Source: Eubacteriales bacterium
GTDB lineage: Bacteria; Bacillota; Clostridia; Lachnospirales; Lachnospiraceae
Length of the DNA stretch: 47,247 bases
Assembly (NCBI GenBank): GCA_030524585.1
Contig: JAUNGJ010000019.1
Span: 1-47,247, forward strand
Direction of reading: 5' to 3'
A program made the translations under genes and the position numbers. The number at the start of each line of letters is the position of its first letter. The first letter of the stretch is position 1. This document shows, one piece after another, positions 7,043 to 14,672 of this stretch. The notes beneath the pieces are model-generated. The model was not told the origin of the DNA. It was given only the letters and a program-made list of their open reading frames with translations, and did not search any database.

Positions 7043-8875
7043 ATGGCAGAAAGAAAAAGCGGAGCAGGGAGACGAAGCCCACATGGGGTTGCGTCAGGAG
7101 AGAAGGCAAAGGACTTCAAGGGGACGATGAAGAAGTTGATCCGCTATATGGGAACCTATAAGATTGCAATATTTTTTGTAATGATATTTGCAATTGGAGG
7201 AACCATCTTTAATATTGTAGGACCGAAGATCCTTGGTAAAGCTACGACAGAGATTTTTAATGGCCTGGTGAGCAAGATATCAGGCGGGGCCGGGATTGAT
7301 TTTGACAGAGTCGGGAAAATACTGGTTGGCCTTCTGGGATTGTACGTGATCAGTGCGGTTTTCTCATTTATCCAAGGTTACCTTATGACAGGGATTTCAC
7401 AGAAAATGACTTACCGGCTCAGAAAAGAGATTTCAGAGAAGATTAACCGGATGCCGATGAGTTATTTTGATAAGTATACCCACGGAGAGATCCTGTCCCG
7501 AATCACGAATGATGTGGATACTCTGGGGCAGAGTCTGAACCAGAGTGCAACCCAGATGATCACATCTGTAACGACAATTATCGGTGTGCTGGTGATGATG
7601 CTCAGCATCAGCCCGCTTATGACGGTGGTTGCCCTTCTGATTCTGCCGGTATCGATGGGGTTGATTTCTGCAATTGTAAAGCGGTCTCAGAAATACTTTA
7701 AGGATCAGCAGGAATATCTGGGTCATATCAATGGCCAGGTGGAAGAGGTTTATGGTGGGCATAATATTGTCAAGGCCTTTAACAAAGAGGAAGATATTAT
7801 CCATACCTTTGATGAGACGAATGATGTGCTGTACCAATCAGCATGGAAGTCCCAGTTCCTGTCCGGTATGATGATGCCGGTTATGCAGTTTGTGGGCAAT
7901 TTGGGATACGTTGCGGTGTCGATTCTAGGTGGATACCTGGCAATCAAAAAGACCATTGAAGTAGGTGATATTCAATCATTTATCCAGTATGTGCGCCAGT
8001 TTACCCAGCCGATCCAGCAGGTGGCGCAGGTGGCAAATATGCTGCAGTCTACGGCGGCAGCTTCTGAGAGAGTGTTTGAATTCCTGGAAGAAGAGGAAGA
8101 GGATACGACGGTGTCCGATCCGGTATCTGTAGAAGGATTGGAAGGCAGGGTAGAATTCGAACATGTTAAGTTTGGCTATAACCCGGATCATACCATCATT
8201 CATGATTTTAATGCAGAGGTGGAACCGGGGCAGAAGATTGCCATTGTTGGGCCTACCGGAGCAGGAAAAACTACAATGATCAAGCTGTTGATGCGTTTTT
8301 ATGATGTAAACGGCGGAGCGATCAAGGTGGATGGCCACAATCTGAAGGATTTCAATCGAAGCGAGCTGCGGCAGATGTTTGGTATGGTGCTGCAGGATAC
8401 CTGGCTGTTTCATGGAACCATTGAGGATAATATCCGTTACGGCAGGTTGGATGCCACCCATGAAGAGGTGGTGGAAGCTGCAAAAGCGGCCTATGTACAC
8501 CGGTTTGTACAGACGCTTCCAAGTGGTTACAATATGATTCTGAATGAAGAAGCAAGCAATGTATCCCAGGGACAGAAGCAGCTTCTTACTATTGCAAGGG
8601 CAATTTTGGCTGATCCGAAGATTTTGATTCTGGATGAGGCAACCAGCTCCGTAGATACCAGAACGGAGGTGCGGATACAGAAAGCGATGGATAATCTGAT
8701 GAAGGGCAGAACCAGCTTTGTGATTGCCCACAGACTGTCTACTATTCGGGATGCGGATCTGATTCTGGTTATGAAGGATGGAGATATTATCGAGCAGGGA
8801 AATCACGAAGAGCTGCTTGCAAGAAAAGGTTTCTATGCGGAACTTTATAATTCTCAATTTGAGAGAAGCGCGTAA
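7043..8875 (+). CDS. Heterodimeric ABC multidrug exporter, catalytic half
   Basis: A 610-aa exporter half, partner of the preceding gene; AAGGAGGTGGG overlaps that gene's stop. A basic N-terminal tail of about 25 residues precedes six membrane helices (about 35-320). Its NBD has Walker A GPTGAGKTT (about 403), a variant signature SQGQKQ (about 508) instead of SGGQ, and Walker B LDEATSSVD with catalytic Glu532. Together the two proteins give one consensus and one degenerate ATP site, the usual asymmetric arrangement. The cassette ends here. Confidence 0.93.
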   Translation: MAERKSGAGRRSPHGVASGEKAKDFKGTMKKLIRYMGTYKIAIFFVMIFAIGGTIFNIVGPKILGKATTEIFNGLVSKISGGAGIDFDRVGKILVGLLGLYVISAVFSFIQGYLMTGISQKMTYRLRKEISEKINRMPMSYFDKYTHGEILSRITNDVDTLGQSLNQSATQMITSVTTIIGVLVMMLSISPLMTVVALLILPVSMGLISAIVKRSQKYFKDQQEYLGHINGQVEEVYGGHNIVKAFNKEEDIIHTFDETNDVLYQSAWKSQFLSGMMMPVMQFVGNLGYVAVSILGGYLAIKKTIEVGDIQSFIQYVRQFTQPIQQVAQVANMLQSTAAASERVFEFLEEEEEDTTVSDPVSVEGLEGRVEFEHVKFGYNPDHTIIHDFNAEVEPGQKIAIVGPTGAGKTTMIKLLMRFYDVNGGAIKVDGHNLKDFNRSELRQMFGMVLQDTWLFHGTIEDNIRYGRLDATHEEVVEAAKAAYVHRFVQTLPSGYNMILNEEASNVSQGQKQLLTIARAILADPKILILDEATSSVDTRTEVRIQKAMDNLMKGRTSFVIAHRLSTIRDADLILVMKDGDIIEQGNHEELLARKGFYAELYNSQFERSA

Positions 8876-8955
8876 CGTACGGTTTGTAAGATACGCGTAT
8901 CTTTGAACGAAGCTTTTTTATGTCGATAGTGGATTCGGGAAAAATTTCCTATGAA

Positions 8956-8994
8956 ATAAAAATACGCTGATGTCCGGTAAAGGCATCAGCGTAT
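8956..8994 (-). terminator. Intrinsic terminator of the DUF1836 gene
   Basis: TACGCTGATG (8964-8973) and CATCAGCGTA (8985-8994) form a 10-bp stem; read on the minus strand it is followed by TTTTTATT. It lies 6 bases after the stop of the minus-strand gene and may also help stop the ABC transcript arriving from the left. Confidence 0.8.
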
Positions 8995-9000
8995 AGATTA

Positions 9001-9609
9001 CTATTTCTTTTTCTTAGATTCCGGTTTCGGCATATCGTCGATCAGCTTCTCGATCACCTGCTTTTTTACGTACACATCAAATGCAAGACTGCAGATGAAT
9101 GAAAATTTCTGAAGCATCTCCCGGTCTTCTTCTGGGACGTCTGTAAATGTGTCCAGGGAATGGGTGTAGCTTCTGGAAATATCTTTGGCCATGGAATCAA
9201 TGCGGGACTTTTCCAGCGCACATACCTCCTCGTAAATGTCAGTCATAGAGAAGCCGTCATCGCTGCCAAAGTATTTGCTGGTAATTGGATCCAGCAGAGT
9301 CTCAATATCTTTAATGGAAAGCAGATTCTTAAAATAGTAAATAAAGATCAGCGCCAACACGTGTTCTTTGGAATACTTCTTCTTGACCGGTGGTGGAAGA
9401 AGATTATTCTTGGCATAATTGTTGATCATAGTTTTGGTAAGAATCTTATCTTCCGGATAACGTTTAGTACGTTCCAGACCTTCTTCCATAAATGTAGTAA
9501 CCTGATCCATGTACAGATCAATATTTGGAATCTGGTCAGGCTTTATATAGTCGATTCTGGAGATACTTTCCAGAATACTGTTCAGCACATCTTTTGTATC
9601 AATCGTCAT
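9001..9609 (-). CDS. DUF1836 domain protein
   Basis: A 202-aa cytoplasmic protein matching the DUF1836 family of Firmicutes. It has a helical N-terminus, a central segment (LTKTMINNYAKNNLLPPPVKK) that resembles the MerR-like winged helix described for such proteins, then a YSKEHVLALIFIYYFKNLLS helix. The C-terminus is lysine-rich. ATG 9609 is preferred over the GTG at 9618 because GGGGTG lies at proper distance. It is probably a DNA-binding regulator; it follows the TetR gene on the same strand, 84 bases downstream, and may share its transcript. Confidence 0.8.
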   Translation of the reverse strand: MTIDTKDVLNSILESISRIDYIKPDQIPNIDLYMDQVTTFMEEGLERTKRYPEDKILTKTMINNYAKNNLLPPPVKKKYSKEHVLALIFIYYFKNLLSIKDIETLLDPITSKYFGSDDGFSMTDIYEEVCALEKSRIDSMAKDISRSYTHSLDTFTDVPEEDREMLQKFSFICSLAFDVYVKKQVIEKLIDDMPKPESKKKK

Positions 9610-9692
9610 AATTATCACCCCAATATAGCTATTATATAGTATTAAAAACCATATGGCAAGCTGTTTTTCAAATCATAAAGAAGGCTTAAGAA

Positions 9693-10220
9693 TTAATGAC
9701 CGGAGGCCCATTCGGCGTACTGGGCGAGAATACGTATGGTGTCCAGTGGATGTTCCGGGCTGTGCTTCAAAAAGGCATGGAACGTTCCTCTTATAAGAAA
9801 TGTGATGAGGATTTCTTTTTCCAGATCATGCTCATATTCAGGGTGTTTCTTAAGAACCTGTTCCCGGATACTCTGTTCCAGACGGTCGACCATGACGCTT
9901 TGACGGCTGTCAGAAAAAAGGGTATGGAGGAGAACGGTCTGCGACATCATAGCCTCGCTGATCTCCAGGGTTGCACGCCCGGGGTTATCGATCAGGGTAT
10001 CCGGATGAGGGATCGAGCGGACGATATTGTTGATCAGCTCTGTTTCCATGGATTCTGACAGATCGTAGATGTCTCTGTAGTGCTGATAAAAAGTGGCTTT
10101 GTTGATAAAAGCAGCATCAGCAAGTTCCTTTACTGTAATTTTTTCAATGGGCTTTCTGGAGCGAAGCTCAATAAAGGCATTGGTAATATTGGTGCGTGTA
10201 CGCATGACTCGAAGATCCAT
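9693..10220 (-). CDS. TetR/AcrR-family regulator
   Basis: A 175-aa TetR-type repressor. The N-terminal helix-turn-helix is KITVKELADAAFINKATFYQ followed by HYRDIYDLSE, typical of the family; the C-terminal ligand domain is divergent. ATG 10220 is selected because AAAGGAG lies 7 bases upstream and the TTG at 10241 lacks a site. It is divergent from glgB, with a TTGAC dyad in the intergenic region that may be its operator. The target could be itself, glgB or the flanking efflux genes; sequence alone does not decide. Confidence 0.85.
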   Translation of the reverse strand: MDLRVMRTRTNITNAFIELRSRKPIEKITVKELADAAFINKATFYQHYRDIYDLSESMETELINNIVRSIPHPDTLIDNPGRATLEISEAMMSQTVLLHTLFSDSRQSVMVDRLEQSIREQVLKKHPEYEHDLEKEILITFLIRGTFHAFLKHSPEHPLDTIRILAQYAEWASGH

Positions 10221-10243
10221 AATAACTCCTTTTTTAGACAATT

Positions 10244-10258
10244 TTGACCATCAGTCAA
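10244..10258. promoter_or_regulatory. Candidate TetR operator
   Basis: TTGAC-CATCA-GTCAA is a perfect 5-bp dyad 24 bases upstream of the tetR start. A second palindrome, TCAATTAATTGA (10343-10354), lies close to the glgB start. Both contain TCAA/TTGA and may be related sites. Confidence 0.45.
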
Positions 10259-10385
10259 TTATTTTACAAATAGAAAAAAATGACGATGGAAATCCTATAC
10301 AATTTTCCTTAAACTATAGTATAGCAAGATAAACGACTACCGTCAATTAATTGAGATGAGTCGTATTTTACGGAGGAATAAAAGG

Positions 10386-12257
10386 ATGGATTTGTATGGA
10401 TTCTATACAGGGAAAATTTTTGACGCACATCATTTTCTGGGATGTAAGCTGCAGGGGAAGAAAGCGATATTCCGTACCTTTGCGCCGGCAGCAGAGAAGG
10501 TTGCGTTAATCGGAGAGTTCAATGACTGGAAGGAAACAGAGATGCATCGGGTGTATGACCGGAATTTCTGGGAGTGTGAGATAGACGGGGTAAAGCCGGG
10601 ACAGATGTATAAGTATCGGATTTACGGTAAGGACGGGCAGGCCATTGATCACTGTGATCCTTATGGATATGGTATGGAGCTTCGTCCGAACAGCGCGTCA
10701 ATTGTCCGTGATCTTCGTACATATGGCTTTGGGGATCAGGAGTGGCTGAACAACAGGACGGATTGTAAGGATAAGGCATTGAATATTTACGAGCTTCATG
10801 CAGGCTCATGGAAGAGCAATAAAGAGGATGAGAATGGATGGTATACTTATACGGAGCTTGCAGATATGCTGATTCCTTATTTGAAGGAATATGGATATAA
10901 CTACATTGAAGTAATGCCGTTAAATGAACATCCGTGTGACGAATCCTGGGGATACCAGAGCACGGGATTTTTTGCGCCCACTTCCCGGTATGGAACCGCG
11001 GATCAGCTGAAGGAGATGGTAGACAAGCTCCATCAGGCAGGAATTGGCGTGATTCTGGATTTTGTGCCGGTGCATTTTGCAGTGGACGGATATGGCTTGG
11101 CGAATTATGACGGAACTCCACTTTATGAATACCCCCATCAGGATATCGGAAGAAGTGAGTGGGGGAGCTGCAATTTCAATCACTCCAGAGGCGAGGTCAG
11201 AAGCTTCCTGCAGTCCTGTGCAAGCTATTGGATGGAAGAGTACCATGTGGACGGCCTTCGCATGGATGCGATCAGTAACATGATCTACTGGCAGGGAAAT
11301 AAGGATCGTGGAGTCAATAAGAATGCGGTCGAATTTTTAAAATGTATGAATCAGGGATTAAAGGAGCGCCATCCGGGAATCCTGCTTGCGGCAGAAGATT
11401 CTACAGCTTACGGACAGGTTACGAAGGCCACTTGGGCAGGCGGGCTTGGGTTTGACTACAAGTGGGATATGGGCTGGATGAATGATACGCTGGATTATTT
11501 CAGAATAGATCCGTTATTCCGCGGCGGCATTTATCACAAATTAACATTTTCCATGATGTACTATCCGGAGGAGAATTATCTTCTGCCATTGTCTCATGAC
11601 GAAGTGGTGCACGGCAAAGCGACCATTGCCCAGAAGATGAACGGACAGTACGAGGTGAAATTCCCTCAGGCAAAAGCATTATATATGTATATGTATGCAC
11701 ATCCCGGCAAGAAACTGAACTTTATGGGAAATGAGCTTGGACATTTGCGGGAATGGGACGAGAAACGTGAGCTGGACTGGGACATCCTGAAATATCCAAC
11801 GCATGATTCCTTCCACCGGTTTATGAAAGATCTGAATCAATTGTATCTGGAAAACTCAGCTCTCTGGCAGTGGGACTATAAATCAGAAGGCTTCCGGTGG
11901 ATCGACTGTCATCAGGAAAGCAGATGTATCTATGCCATCGAGCGAAGCAGCCAGAACAAAAAGATGATTGCACTGTTTAATTTCTCGGGAATTGAACAGA
12001 AGGAATATTCTTTTGATATTGAAGATGGAATTTATGAGACGGTATTAAACAGTGAGCAGGACATCTATGGCGGCACAGTGGTGGAGAAGAAATGCTGGGA
12101 GACGAAGAACGGAAGACTTACCGTGGATCTCCCTCCGTTTAGTGCGGTTTTCATAGAGAAAGCAGCCGACAGGCCGGTGAAAAAGGAGAGTAAAAGTACG
12201 AAAACAGTGAAGAAAGCGAATCCTGTGAAGAAGAAAGTGAGCAAAAAGAAAAAATAA
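10386..12257 (+). CDS. glgB: 1,4-alpha-glucan branching enzyme (GH13)
   Basis: Transfers glucan segments to alpha-1,6 positions in glycogen, in the cytoplasm. 623 aa: an N-terminal CBM48 module (about 25-110, AVFRTFAPAAEKVALIGEFNDW-type sequence with some variation), a GH13 barrel with nucleophile Asp294 (LRMDAIS), acid/base Glu337 (AAEDST) and LSHDEVVHGK, then a C-terminal beta domain. The last 28 residues are an extended Lys/Val/Ser tail (KKKVSKKKK), atypical and perhaps nucleic-acid- or surface-binding. ATG 10386 is preferred over 10356 because GGAGG lies between them. No glgC, glgA or glgP lies nearby, so it is an orphan. Confidence 0.93.
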   Translation: MDLYGFYTGKIFDAHHFLGCKLQGKKAIFRTFAPAAEKVALIGEFNDWKETEMHRVYDRNFWECEIDGVKPGQMYKYRIYGKDGQAIDHCDPYGYGMELRPNSASIVRDLRTYGFGDQEWLNNRTDCKDKALNIYELHAGSWKSNKEDENGWYTYTELADMLIPYLKEYGYNYIEVMPLNEHPCDESWGYQSTGFFAPTSRYGTADQLKEMVDKLHQAGIGVILDFVPVHFAVDGYGLANYDGTPLYEYPHQDIGRSEWGSCNFNHSRGEVRSFLQSCASYWMEEYHVDGLRMDAISNMIYWQGNKDRGVNKNAVEFLKCMNQGLKERHPGILLAAEDSTAYGQVTKATWAGGLGFDYKWDMGWMNDTLDYFRIDPLFRGGIYHKLTFSMMYYPEENYLLPLSHDEVVHGKATIAQKMNGQYEVKFPQAKALYMYMYAHPGKKLNFMGNELGHLREWDEKRELDWDILKYPTHDSFHRFMKDLNQLYLENSALWQWDYKSEGFRWIDCHQESRCIYAIERSSQNKKMIALFNFSGIEQKEYSFDIEDGIYETVLNSEQDIYGGTVVEKKCWETKNGRLTVDLPPFSAVFIEKAADRPVKKESKSTKTVKKANPVKKKVSKKKK

Positions 12258-12265
12258 AGAGATTG

Positions 12266-12298
12266 CAGGCGGCAGAGTTTAAGATGCCGTCTGTTTTT
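12266..12298 (+). terminator. Intrinsic terminator of glgB
   Basis: CAGGCGGCA (12266-12274) pairs with TGCCGTCTG (12285-12293), one G-U pair, 10-base loop, followed by five T. Confidence 0.8.
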
Positions 12299-12324
12299 GC
12301 GTTTGTAAAAAATATATAAAGTCA

Positions 12325-12352
12325 TTGACTTTCCTAAGTATCGTGCTAAAAT
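12325..12352 (+). promoter_or_regulatory. Promoter of the second MarR-ABC-ABC cassette
   Basis: TTGACT (12325-12330), 16-base spacer, TAAAAT (12347-12352). Same -35 hexamer as the first cassette. Confidence 0.65.
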
Positions 12353-12364
12353 ATTGTTTGAAAG

Positions 12365-12390
12365 CAAATTGTTTGATTACAAACAGTTTG
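12365..12390. promoter_or_regulatory. Candidate MarR operator
   Basis: CAAATTGTTTG-ATTA-CAAACAGTTTG is a 26-base dyad with one mismatch, centred on TGTTTGATTACAAACA and placed 13 bases after the -10 box. Another TTCGAACAATTTTGAAC repeat follows. Good candidate for autorepression by the MarR gene next to it. Confidence 0.65.
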
Positions 12391-12428
12391 TCTTCGAACA
12401 ATTTTGAACACAGGGAGTGATGGAGAGA

Positions 12429-12959
12429 ATGAAATGTGAACCAGAGATTCCACGGGAAATCAATCGGAGTATTCCAGTGGGACCAATGATACACAAGATG
12501 GATCGGATGCTTTCGAGAAATATGGCGTCACAGGTGCGGGCAGCCGGACTTGATGAGCTTACTCAAATGCATGGATGGATTATCCGCTATCTGTACGAGA
12601 ACCGGGAAGAAGAGATTTTTCAGAAGGACATTGAGAAATTCTTCTCTATTGGAAGATCAGCAGTAACCAATATTATACAATTGATGGAGAAAAAGGGTTT
12701 CATTGTCAGAGAGTCGGTATCCAGCGATGCAAGGCTGAAAAGGGTGAAGCTGACGGAAAAGGGAATCGGAAGCTATGAGATGTTTGAATGCCTGATCTCC
12801 AGGCTGGACAGAGAGTTGATTCAGGGCATAACAGAAGAAGAGCTGAATACATTCTATACAGTAATGAGAAAGTTAAGAGATAACCTGGAGATTAGTCAGG
12901 GTGTCAGAGAGGAGGATGAGCATGCTGAGCGTACTGCTGAAGGAAGTAAAGGAATTTAA
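12429..12959 (+). CDS. MarR-family regulator of the second efflux cassette
   Basis: A MarR-type winged-helix repressor of about 176 aa. The HTH region is FQKDIEKFFSIGRSAVTNII and the wing carries SSDARLKRVKLTEKG. A C-terminal helix and a charged tail extend beyond the usual family end. Possible starts are GTG 12417, ATG 12420 and ATG 12429; GGGAG at 12413-12417 spaces best with 12429. The 3' end overlaps the start of the first ABC gene by 38 bases, indicating translational coupling. Probably senses an exported compound and represses the cassette through the 12365 dyad. Confidence 0.88.
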   Translation: MKCEPEIPREINRSIPVGPMIHKMDRMLSRNMASQVRAAGLDELTQMHGWIIRYLYENREEEIFQKDIEKFFSIGRSAVTNIIQLMEKKGFIVRESVSSDARLKRVKLTEKGIGSYEMFECLISRLDRELIQGITEEELNTFYTVMRKLRDNLEISQGVREEDEHAERTAEGSKGI

Positions 12960-14670
12960 GCGGGCTTCCATTGTGACACCGCTTTTTATGATTTTAGAAG
13001 TGATGATGGAGATGGTCATTCCATTTTTGATGGCATCGATTATTGATGAAGGTGTTAATGCCGGCGACATCAGACACATTTATAAAGTGGGAGGATTCAT
13101 GGTGATTGCGGCGCTGGTCGGTCTCTTTGCAGGTATGGCAGGAGGACGGTTTGGCGCTAAGGCAAGTGCAGGATTTGCAAGGAATCTGAGAGAGGCGATG
13201 TTTAATAATATTCAGACCTTCTCCTTTGCAAATATTGACAAATACAGTACGGCGGGGCTGGTAACCCGTCTGACCACAGATGTCACCAATATCCAGAATG
13301 CTTACCAGATGGTACTTCGGATGTTCATGCGTGCACCGGCAAGTATTATCTGTGCGATGGCAATGGCGTTCCTGATTAATAAGAGACTGGCAAGTATTTA
13401 TCTTGCGGCGGTTCTGATATTGGGCAGTATTTTGTTCCTGCTGCTTCGAAGAGCGACAAAATATTTCCAGATGGCATTTCCCAAATATGATGATCTGAAT
13501 GCCTCTGTGCAGGAAAATGTATCTGCAATCCGGGCGGTGAAGGCTTATGTAAGGGAAGAAGAGGAAACCTCGAAATTTCGAAAGGCAAGTGAGAATATAT
13601 ATAAGATTTTTGTAAGAGCGGAGAAGAATGTAATTCTGAATGCACCGTTGATGCAGTTTACGGTATATACCTGTATTTTGCTGATCAGTTGGATGGGTGC
13701 CAAGATGATTGTGTCTTCTTCACTGACAACAGGAGAGCTGATGAGCCTGTTAGCTTATTGTATGAACATTCTTATGAGCCTGATGATGCTGTCCATGGTA
13801 TTTGTGATGATTTCCATGAGTTCGGCCAGTGTGCGCCGTGTCAGTGAAGTGCTGACAGAGGAAAGTACATTGAAGAATCCGGAGAAACCGATTATGGAGG
13901 TGCCGGATGGAAGTATCGAATTCCGGGAAGTAGATTTTGCTTATAACAAAGAATGCGCCGCGCCGGTGCTGCTGGCGATCGATCTGTCCATTCACTCCGG
14001 TGAGACCATCGGGATTCTGGGGGCAACCGGAAGCGCTAAGACCAGTCTGGTGAATCTGATCAGCCGTCTGTATGATGTGACGGCAGGAGAAGTGCTGGTG
14101 GGCGGTCACAATGTAAAGGATTATGATATGGAAACGCTTCGGAATCAGGTGTCCGTAGTGCTACAGAATAATGTACTGTTTTCAGGAACGATTTTGGATA
14201 ATCTTCGCTGGGGCGATAAGAATGCAACCGACGAGGAATGTATAGAAGCCTGTCGGCTGGCCTGTGCCGATGAATTTATCCAGAAATTCCCAGATGGCTA
14301 TCACACGCATATAGAGCAGGGCGGAACGAATGTATCCGGAGGGCAGAAACAGAGACTGTGTATTGCCAGAGCGCTGCTGAAGAAGCCGAAAATACTGATT
14401 CTGGACGACAGTACCAGTGCGGTGGATACGGCAACGGACGCCAGAATCCGCCGGGCATTCCGGGAAGAGATACCGAATACGACCAAGATTATCATCTCAC
14501 AGCGGATCTCGAGTATTCAGGATGCGGACCGCATTCTCGTGATGAACGACGGATGTGTGGATGGATTCGCCTCCCATGAGGAATTACTGGAAACCAATGA
14601 TATTTACCGTGAGATCTATGAGTCTCAGACTCAGGGCGGCGGAGATTTTGATGAAAAGGCAGGTGAGTAG
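12922..14670 (+). CDS. Heterodimeric ABC multidrug exporter, degenerate-site half
   Basis: A 582-aa exporter half. Six membrane helices fill roughly residues 18-310, without the large extracytoplasmic insert of the first cassette. The NBD Walker A reads GATGSAKTS, with Ala372 where the last conserved Gly of GxxGxGK normally lies. The signature is SGGQKQR and Walker B ends LDDS (Asp496 in place of the catalytic Glu). It is therefore doubly divergent, as expected for the degenerate partner. ATG 12922 is used because GGAGG lies 6 bases upstream. The next gene begins 2 bases after this stop. Confidence 0.92.
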   Translation: MLSVLLKEVKEFKRASIVTPLFMILEVMMEMVIPFLMASIIDEGVNAGDIRHIYKVGGFMVIAALVGLFAGMAGGRFGAKASAGFARNLREAMFNNIQTFSFANIDKYSTAGLVTRLTTDVTNIQNAYQMVLRMFMRAPASIICAMAMAFLINKRLASIYLAAVLILGSILFLLLRRATKYFQMAFPKYDDLNASVQENVSAIRAVKAYVREEEETSKFRKASENIYKIFVRAEKNVILNAPLMQFTVYTCILLISWMGAKMIVSSSLTTGELMSLLAYCMNILMSLMMLSMVFVMISMSSASVRRVSEVLTEESTLKNPEKPIMEVPDGSIEFREVDFAYNKECAAPVLLAIDLSIHSGETIGILGATGSAKTSLVNLISRLYDVTAGEVLVGGHNVKDYDMETLRNQVSVVLQNNVLFSGTILDNLRWGDKNATDEECIEACRLACADEFIQKFPDGYHTHIEQGGTNVSGGQKQRLCIARALLKKPKILILDDSTSAVDTATDARIRRAFREEIPNTTKIIISQRISSIQDADRILVMNDGCVDGFASHEELLETNDIYREIYESQTQGGGDFDEKAGE

Positions 14671-14672
14671 AA

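Noticed and set aside
8888-8903. Perfect palindrome AAGATACGCGTATCTT after the first ABC cassette
   Set aside because: Followed after 10 bases by a T-run, but palindrome and T-run are not adjacent and a loop would have to come from the stem; not a clear terminator or operator.
12065-12367. Minus-strand frame antisense to the glgB tail, Phe-rich
   Set aside because: Arises from reading the AAG/AAA lysine tail backwards; not a membrane protein gene.
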